Of a stretch of 64,000 bases of DNA, positions 57,701 to 64,000 are shown one piece after another. Each line of letters begins with the position of its first letter. Within the stretch, counting starts at the first letter, position 1. The stretch spans positions 10,520,700 through 10,584,699 of the forward strand of contig CM021316.1 of the NCBI GenBank assembly GCA_010645155.1. Reading direction: 5' to 3'. The translations under genes and the position numbers were made by a program. The stretch comes from Tigriopus japonicus (taxonomy: Eukaryota; Arthropoda; Copepoda; Harpacticoida; Harpacticidae). The notes under the pieces are model-generated. The model saw nothing but the letters and a program-made list of their open reading frames with translations. It was not told the origin of the DNA and made no database searches.

Positions 57701-59991
57701 CATTTAGTTAACATACCTGGCATTCTCATATTGTTTTACAGTGGCTATGGTGTCTTCCATGGTCTTATGGCACAAAGTGTTAACCGATGAAACAAAGAAA
57801 TTCAAGGCTCCAATCAATTGCTCTCCGTTCTTGACCAGATTTCTTTGGGTGTCCGCATTGTAGAGAAATTCCTCTTGTAATTCTGGAGAGCGATTGGCTA
57901 AATCTCCAAAGGCCTCACCCAAGGATGTCTGTAATAAAAAGAAAGGCCAGCCTTTCAAAAAACAGGGATATTTGAAATAAATACTTGTCTTACCTGAGTG
58001 TGGACCACGTGGTAAAAGTGACTAGTGAGAGCTCTGGCCAGTCTCAAAATGTTGGAATATTTCTTTTGGGTGTCCCGCAAGGCTTCGATTTGACCCTCTA
58101 ATTCAGTGTCAACTGTTCGAGAGGTCTTGCCCATCTTCTCTTGTAACAATTGACGGGAACATTTGTAAGTGGAAATGGTCCAATTCTTCAGGTATTCCAA
58201 ACGATTAGCCGAATTGCTCGGTGTTCCATTTGGTCCAATCCCAGGGCTTGGACTTGACAATGGAACACTGGTGTTTGCTGTAAGTTATTTTTTCATATTG
58301 ATATGATGACTGCCAAAAATGCATTTTTTTCAATTCTGATCTTTAGAAAACAAGGTTGGAAAGAAGAAATGTGAGAAATACCTGAAGTGGTTGTCTCGTT
58401 GTTCCTAAATACTGCTGTGCATCCGTGGGATAAGCCGCCCGTCCAGCTTGTGCTCCCACCCAAAACTTTGGAAGGCGATTCTAAGCCTCCAGGGTCGTCG
58501 GTTCGATACTCGACGGAGCTGGATCCGCTACGAACATCTCGAGCCGGACCGTTGGTGTCGCAACCAAAGATGTGATCTACATCAGGATAGAGCAACCCAA
58601 AAATTGTGAACAGAAATGACTACACACAAACTAGGTGCATTTGAGACTGAATAAGTTTAGGCTCATACAAGTCCAAAACATTTTTAAAGGTTGAGTAAAT
58701 GATGGAATTACAAGAAGACCATCACAATGGGGTCGAAAGAAAAGGAAATATATCAGCACTACGTTAAAGTTTCTCTTTATTGTTCTACTTTCTTCTAGTT
58801 TTCCTCAAGGAATTTGAGATTGGGCAATTCACATACAAATAACTAATATGAAAACATATCATTGCGTGCGACTGACATATAACATATGAGAAAGAGTATA
58901 AATGAGCATTTCTTATTTGTGTTTTGTGCGTGCAGATTTTTTTTCCTGTTGAAACTTATCAGCCAATATCAGGCTAAGATTCTTAACTTTAATTTAGGGT
59001 TTATAATGGTTCAATTGTTCAATTGTACAATTTAGTTGCTTCATCTTTTTAAACCAATCAATTAAACATGGGTATAAAGCTCCTTAACGATTACGATTAA
59101 AGAAGTGGATATCCATGTTGCGCTTCTGTCTTTCTTATCTAAAACCCCCGTTTAGTTATACAAGCAATTTTAATAGACACTTCTTTTAGTGAGAATGAAG
59201 TTAAACACGCTACCAAATAAACTAAGTCGAACAAACTTAAACGTTCAAAAAAACTATAAACGATAAAAGGATGATTCAGTAAAGACTCTTTTGACGTAGA
59301 AGACCATTTGAATGAACAAAATGACTTTAGGCACAATAATTTGCATCAAACAGAAATCCATCCCTTTGTTTAAGGGGCAGACAAGAAATGCCTTTCTCTT
59401 CCACCAAATATATAAATTTAAGATCACAGTTGAATCACATAATCGATGACTAGAAAATCCATTTTTTGATTTTGTCCCTTTTTTGCCCAATCTTTCAGAA
59501 AATATTGCGTTATAGATCAGAATCCCACAAAAAAAATTTCAGTATTAAAATCCCATCCAAATGTCAATCACATTACACTTAACCACGATATACTTCAAAC
59601 CAAACCAACCTGGCATAATAGCTAAGGAATTTGGGGGTGTGGTCCGCCCACCCCGAGAATATGATCCATTACCCGGATTTCCGGACACCACGGAATCCGA
59701 TCCCGGTTCCATTTCCTCGCAATCTTCATGTTCCATGATTTCCTGTGAATATCACAATTTCAAATGACAAACTTTATCTTTGTCGAATTAGATGCAAAGT
59801 GTATTCAAGTGACAAAGGGAAAGAGTAAAAAAAACATCTGTTCATTTAGCTCGGATTCAAGTGTGTTTTGAGGGTCGATATCAAGCTAATGGCGTGCATT
59901 TAAATGGCTTCATGGTTTCTAAAGCTTTTAGTAGTGGCCATTGTAATATTTTACTCACCTGAAATTCGCTTCTTTTGCCTTGCCTTGCCAT
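54724..59991 (-). CDS. ARFIP: Arfaptin (BAR-domain Golgi protein), seven exons
   Basis: Exons on the minus strand: 59991-59959, 59742-59610, 58576-58382, 58277-57994, 57928-57717, 57652-57478 and 54879-54724. Phases agree throughout and give 395 aa. Arfaptins bind Arl1/Arf1 and PI4P and shape trans-Golgi membranes through a BAR (AH) domain. The N-terminal ~180 residues are Gly/Ser/Pro-rich linker. The BAR domain starts near [20 protein letters not shown] and contains [60 protein letters not shown] and [15 protein letters not shown]. The final exon gives [20 protein letters not shown] and ends WVEDH. All match arfaptin blocks in order. The start ATG lies in a tiny 11-codon first exon and is the least certain point. 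The 2.6-kb last intron is filled by nested transposons. Divergent from the TIMM10B-like gene, 413 bp between ATGs. Confidence 0.9.
55089..57025. mobile_element. Outer hAT-like element in the last arfaptin intron
   Basis: Left end TAGAGACGGACAAAAAGTGC resembles the terminus of the 28109 element; an imperfect inverted counterpart (TTTTGTCCCTCTC) ends near 57023. A minisatellite of about 22-bp units (TTTTCTTGCACTTTTTGCTGAG-like) fills 55848-55998 and resumes at 56992, split by the younger insertion. The flanks CTGATCAG/CTGATAAT are a weak 8-bp match. Confidence 0.55.
55999..56991. mobile_element. 993-bp hAT-like fold-back element
   Basis: Starts CAGACCTGTTCAA and ends TTGAACAGGTCTG, with an exact 8-bp duplication, CTTTTTGC (55991-55998 and 56992-56999). 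Nearly its whole length is palindromic: TATCTAGATACTTTTTCGGG units on both sides, then TGCATTATGCACATTG-type arms around a short centre near 56450. No coding capacity. It interrupts the minisatellite of the outer element and is therefore younger. Confidence 0.9.
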
Positions 59992-60404
59992 AGTTTTTAG
60001 ATTTTAATGAACCAAACAACAGTATAAGTTAAAAAGGCCATTAAACAGAAACTCCACATCGGCAAGAAAACAATGACAGAACATTGGCAGAAAAATCGAT
60101 AAAGGGCCACAGAAGAACTATCGGTTAAATGCATGACCACAAACTATCTAATTTTTTATCATTCAATGGTGTAAACACCGTATTTAAGCAGTGTTTAGCA
60201 CAGGCCAGTGCTATTTTAGCATTATTATTTTTTTGATCCAAATGATGACGAATTATGCACGGTTTTACTTCCTCAGCCCTTTAGTCATGCTTTCTGCTGA
60301 ACAAGGAAGACTCACAACACACGATTTTGAAGATTGAATGGAGGCAGAGAAGTGATCTGGAGTTTTAGTGCTATTTACAGTGTGAACAAGGATATTCTTT
60401 CATC
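59992..60404. promoter_or_regulatory. Shared divergent promoter region, arfaptin / TIMM10B-like
   Basis: Only 413 bp separate the two start codons. No TATA box is evident at either side, as is common for housekeeping genes. No specific site can be named with confidence. Confidence 0.5.
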
Positions 60405-61554
60405 ATGGCTATGCCCCATGGAGCTGCCCTTCAAAATGTGAATGGTTCTTGCGTTAATTTGTGGGCTCATACGCTTGTAATTGATATTTTTGTACTGTCT
60501 GTTCCAGTTTCGAGAATTTCTTGAGGTGTACAACAAGATCTCTGAGCAATGTTTCAATCATTGTGTGTTGAATATGAATGATCGACAGATGACTTCTGAA
60601 GAGGTAATTTGTTTGATTTGTGCTTCACAAATGCTTAGAGGACCACTAGTTTCAGATCCATTATAATTTTCAAGGAAATATGAACATTTGACCTATTTGC
60701 CGAATGGAATTGGAAACACTTTCGGAAACAAGGCGAGCAAAATTTAAGAAAATTTCCGTTGTTTATGATGGTCGATTAGACTCAAAGAAAAAGACGAAGT
60801 GGAGCATTTTGTAATGCTGTAAATGTTAGAAATAAAAATATATCACTTATTTCTAATGTCTTAAAGTTCTTTACCCATTGCTTGAGATACTTTCCACTAA
60901 AAAAGCGTCAAGAACGTCAAGATTAGGTTTTTTATATGCAAGTACAAAAATATTTCTGAACTCGTATAATCATTTTGTGATGTCATTTATAAAATACTGT
61001 ACATACATGCATACGGCCCAAATCGGGTCGATTTCTTACGGGATAAGTTTTCATGCCGGTAAAAAAGACCTACTTAAATACTAATTCACGAATCAAGGCG
61101 CAGAAAATTTGTTTCTTCTCATTTTGCTATTATGAATTTGATGGCTAAAAGGTTCATTAACTTTTCTCTTCTTCTCATAGTTGGGTTGTGTCAATCAATG
61201 CGCTGAGAAGAACATGCGGATTAATCACAAGATGCTCGGCGCTTTTATGGTGGAACAACCTAAAATCATGGAACAAAAGTAGGTTTTAAAAAGTGCATTA
61301 AGGAAAAGTGTCAATGTTCACTTGATATAATTTAAAATTTCAGAGCTGAAGCCGCTCAAAAAGAGGCCGATGAAGTCATGAGAAAGCTCCAAGAACAGGG
61401 AGTGGATGCCACCAATCTCACTCCTGAGCAAATGGCCCAGAGAATGATGGAGAGTGAGTTAATTCATCCCAATTTAAAATAATTAAATTTTTAACCGAAC
61501 CTACACTTTAAACTTCCAGATATGCAAGCCCCAACGACGGTTCCATCCCAATAA
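60405..61554 (+). CDS. TIMM10B: Small Tim chaperone, TIMM10B/Tim9b-like, five exons
   Basis: Exons 60405-60437, 60508-60603, 61181-61278, 61344-61453 and 61520-61554; phases agree, 123 aa. Small Tim proteins escort hydrophobic precursors across the mitochondrial intermembrane space to the TIM22 complex. The twin CX3C motif is intact: CFNHC in exon 2 and CVNQC in exon 3, 15 residues apart, as in the family. The block ALQNFREFLEVYNKISE, formed across the first intron, fits the Tim10B N-terminus. A Lys/Glu-rich helical tail follows (AEAAQKEADEVMRKLQEQ), longer than in Tim9 or Tim10, which supports Tim10B. The stop overlaps an AATAAA (61550-61555). The next gene starts 20 bp later in another frame, so the two may share a transcript. 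Confidence 0.85.
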
Positions 61555-61574
61555 ATCTCATTCAAAAAATCGTG

Positions 61575-62573
61575 ATGGCCTCGAGCAAGCCTCAGATGTG
61601 TATTTTAGTCCTTATGGGACTTCCGGGCTCGGGTAAGACCACTCTAGCCCAAGAATTGAAGATTTGTCTCAAAGAAAAGTTCCAAGTGATATTGGTCTGC
61701 TACGATGATCTGATTCCTTTGGCGGATCAAGCTCATTTAGCTCTTAATAGTGATGATAAAGCCTGGAAAGAAGCCCGGAAATCGATTGTTAATGGGGTAC
61801 ACGCTCTCATCAATCCGGATGAAAGCGGGTTGAGTCCGTCCGAAATACAGGAATTCAAGGCCAAAGTATTATTTTCAGAAGATATTCCGGAGAGTGCCAA
61901 AGACACTTTAGTGATAGTGGACGATAACAATTACTATGCAAGTATGCGATACGAGTACTATCAAGTGGCTCGCTTCAACCAAATTGGATTCTGCCAATTA
62001 CACATCGATGTGGGCCAAGATGAGGCCAAAATCCGCAATGAAACGAGGGACCAAAAAGTTCCGAATGAAGTCATTGAAGTGATGGCCAAAAAACTTGAAG
62101 CTCCGGATCCGCTCAAAAACTCGTGGGAGCAATTCTCTTTTGCTATGCAAGCTATTCAAAAAGAATCCTCAAGTTTAATTGAGATGGTCGAAACCATTGT
62201 AAGTTTGGCCCTTCAGAATCCTGTGAAACCGATTCCGGAGGTTGATCAAGAGGCTCGCGATCGATGTCGAGCCAAATGTACGGCCAGCATTGTTCATCAA
62301 GCCGATAAAGTGTTACGCAAGCAAATCGGACGAAGAATGAAGGACGTCAAAAGTGAGAGTGACGGCGATGCTAAAGTCTTAGAAGATGCTATTGCCCTTT
62401 ACAACGAATCTCGAACAGAGTTATTGGAAGACCTTAAAACCGGTTTCACGATGCTTCCTTCGAATGTGGTCAAACGGGTCGAAAATCGAGAGAAACGCGC
62501 CATTGACGAACTAGAAGCGGTCATAGTCGAACTCTGGGACTTGAAAATTTCAAAGCTGGGGCAAAATCGTTAA
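61575..62573 (+). CDS. PSTK: L-seryl-tRNA(Sec) kinase
   Basis: 332 aa, single exon, ATG at 61575. PSTK phosphorylates Ser-tRNA(Sec) with ATP, the step before SepSecS makes selenocysteinyl-tRNA, in the cytosol. The P-loop GLPGSGKTTLA is near residue 15, followed by CYDDLIPL, then VIVDDNNYYASMRYEYYQVA and GFCQLHIDV, and MAKKLEAPDPLKNSWEQF, all in family order. The C-terminal half is helical and charged, as in animal PSTKs, and length is normal. It begins 20 bp after the TIMM10B-like stop with no room for a separate promoter in the gap. Its presence implies a working selenocysteine pathway. AATAAA at 62667 is a good poly(A) signal. Confidence 0.92.
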   Translation: MASSKPQMCILVLMGLPGSGKTTLAQELKICLKEKFQVILVCYDDLIPLADQAHLALNSDDKAWKEARKSIVNGVHALINPDESGLSPSEIQEFKAKVLFSEDIPESAKDTLVIVDDNNYYASMRYEYYQVARFNQIGFCQLHIDVGQDEAKIRNETRDQKVPNEVIEVMAKKLEAPDPLKNSWEQFSFAMQAIQKESSSLIEMVETIVSLALQNPVKPIPEVDQEARDRCRAKCTASIVHQADKVLRKQIGRRMKDVKSESDGDAKVLEDAIALYNESRTELLEDLKTGFTMLPSNVVKRVENREKRAIDELEAVIVELWDLKISKLGQNR

Positions 62574-62666
62574 CCAGAAGGATCTGGAATCTGGACTTGT
62601 TAGTTTGTATGGACTGATTCTTCATTCTTCTTGGCGTTTATTTGGAAGTGACTAGAAATCGCGTGG

Positions 62667-62672
62667 AATAAA
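62667..62672 (+). terminator. Poly(A) signal of PSTK
   Basis: AATAAA 94 nt after the PSTK stop codon. Confidence 0.6.
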
Positions 62673-62704
62673 GATCGACTCGCAACAATTTAAGTATTCG
62701 TCTC

Positions 62705-62710
62705 TTTATT
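62705..62710 (-). terminator. Poly(A) signal of the ALDH8A1-like gene
   Basis: AATAAA on the minus strand, about 190 nt after the stop at 62902. It faces the PSTK signal, so the two 3' UTRs probably overlap. Confidence 0.5.
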
Positions 62711-62901
62711 TTCCATAAGGTTTTTCTCTCCACCGTAGGGCTAAAAAAATATTTGTGGGCTTGAGACAGATTTTGCTCTTTTTAACGATATTTTAAGTGT
62801 TTATAGTTGGGAGAGGGGATTTTTTAAGTAGAGTTTTGGACCATGTTTTCGATGCAAGAATCCCTGGGTGTTGAGAATCTTGCCCTTTACAATAACTTTT
62901 G

Positions 62902-64000
62902 TCAGTTGATCTTCAAACAAATGGTCTTCTCTTCGGTATAAGCCTCCAGAGAGTGATGAGTGCCTTCACGACCAGTCCCCGAGCCTTTAGTTCCTCCAAA
63001 TGGCATATCCAAGGATCGAACCAACCAACAATTGGCCCAGACCGTGCCTACGTCCAATTTATTAGCCACTCTGTGAATAGTGCCCAGATTCTCAGACCAA
63101 ACTGAAGCGCAAAGGCCGTACTTTACATTGTTAGCTCGTGCAATCACCTCGTGTTCCTCATCGAAGCAAGCAATGCACGTTACAGGTCCGAAAATCTCGT
63201 CTTGCATACATCTGGCGGTATCTTGCAAACGGGTGATCACTGTAGGTTGACAGTAGTAGCCTTTTTGAAGTTCCCGCGGTAAATTCAGGGTGGTCACTGT
63301 CTCACCACATAAGATTTGGCCTCCATCTTCTTTGGCATATTCAATGTAGGTCTTGACTTTCTTGAGGTGACCCAAGTTGTTCAGGGCTCCCATAAATGAG
63401 TTGGGGTCATCGGGGTCGCCCACAGTGATTCTCTTGGTGGCTCTGACGAACTTTTCCACGAACTCCTCATAGATTGAGCTGTGAACGAATATTCGAGAAG
63501 TGCAGAGGCAAATCTCACCTTGATTCAAGAAAGAGGCCTTTATTAAGGTTGGAATGGCCCTTTCTAGGTTTGCATCGCCGAAAACGATGGCTGCATTCTT
63601 CCCGCCCAATTCCAGACTCAGCTTTTTCATCATAGGGGCAGCGATGGCGGCGATTTTGGCCCCCACTGCCGTGGACCCGGTGAAGGATACAATTCTAACG
63701 TCGGGATGGCGGACAATAAACTCGCCCGCAGAGTGTCCATAGCCACAAACCAGATTGAACACCCCTCGGGGAACCCCGGCTTCATGGAAAATTTGGGCCA
63801 GAAGGAAAGCCGTGACGGAGGTCATTTCGGAAGGCTTGCAAACCACGGTGTTGCCTGCCATCAATGCGGGGGCCAATTTGAAAGTCAAGAGGTAAAGGGG
63901 CAAGTTCCATGGGGCAATGAGCCCTGCCACTCCCAAGGGTGATCTGGATGAGTAATTGACCGTTCCAATTTCGTTCAGTGTGTTGGAGGTATTGAGGATA
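62902..64000 (-). CDS. ALDH8A1: ALDH8A1-like aldehyde dehydrogenase (5' end beyond window)
   Basis: 366 codons visible from the window edge to a TAA at 62902; the N-terminal ~120 residues lie outside. ALDH8A1 oxidises 2-aminomuconate semialdehyde in the kynurenine pathway (formerly annotated as retinal dehydrogenase). Visible marks: GVAGLIAPWNLPLYLLTFKL, NTVVCKPSEMTSVTAF, ISFTGSTAVG-like NAD-binding region, LSLELGGKNAAIVF (catalytic Glu) and NQGEICLCTSRIFV (catalytic Cys), then EIFGPVTC and NCWLVRSLDMPFGGTKGSG. The NQGEICLCTSRI and NCWL signatures favour the ALDH8 subfamily over ALDH1/2. No intron is visible in this part. Convergent with PSTK. Confidence 0.9.
   Translation of the reverse strand, partial: ILNTSNTLNEIGTVNYSSRSPLGVAGLIAPWNLPLYLLTFKLAPALMAGNTVVCKPSEMTSVTAFLLAQIFHEAGVPRGVFNLVCGYGHSAGEFIVRHPDVRIVSFTGSTAVGAKIAAIAAPMMKKLSLELGGKNAAIVFGDANLERAIPTLIKASFLNQGEICLCTSRIFVHSSIYEEFVEKFVRATKRITVGDPDDPNSFMGALNNLGHLKKVKTYIEYAKEDGGQILCGETVTTLNLPRELQKGYYCQPTVITRLQDTARCMQDEIFGPVTCIACFDEEHEVIARANNVKYGLCASVWSENLGTIHRVANKLDVGTVWANCWLVRSLDMPFGGTKGSGTGREGTHHSLEAYTEEKTICLKIN

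Overview
The window is animal nuclear DNA: AT-rich, with GT-AG introns, spliced metazoan housekeeping genes and dense DNA-transposon, LINE and DIRS-type debris. An arthropod, most likely a crustacean such as a copepod, is my best guess from protein similarity and repeat content. No single sequence proves the taxon. Two assembly gaps (15541-15763 and 26159-26325) both interrupt repeats.

Layout. 1-54 kb is gene-poor and transposon-rich. Its genes are a scattered set of small predicted secreted proteins: one on + (3879-9907) and three first exons on - (38696-38851, 47630-47791, 51109-51294), two of them with an identifiable second exon. All share a signal-peptide first exon, a phase-0 intron at the same place, and a Gly/Leu/Ala-rich hydrophobic start to exon 2 followed by an unrelated tail. 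I do not recognise the family. Around them lie at least five hAT-like non-autonomous elements with exact 8-bp target duplications, including a 36-bp miniature. There are also two mariner elements and one C-terminal mariner fragment, LINE fragments on both strands, a broken DIRS/PAT-like tyrosine-recombinase retroelement (20.4-23.5 kb), a THAP-domain pseudo-exon, tRNA-derived elements and several fold-back elements. The 28-33 kb stretch is a three-level nest: a hAT-like MITE copy, cut by a mariner, which is cut near its start codon by an element with minisatellite arms.

54.7-64 kb is a normal gene cluster. An arfaptin gene (-, seven exons, last exon 2.6 kb away behind a transposon-filled intron) is head-to-head with a TIMM10B-like small Tim chaperone gene (+, five exons). 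That stop codon is only 20 bp before the ATG of an intronless PSTK gene (+, selenocysteine pathway). PSTK converges on an ALDH8A1-like dehydrogenase gene (-, runs off the window) with interlocking poly(A) signals.

Functionally the cluster is unrelated housekeeping: Golgi membrane curvature, mitochondrial inner-membrane import, Sec-tRNA synthesis and the kynurenine/2-aminomuconate pathway. The most novel material is the secreted-protein family and the set of elements whose arms are built of short iterated units. All calls come from reading the sequence by eye; no database search was run.
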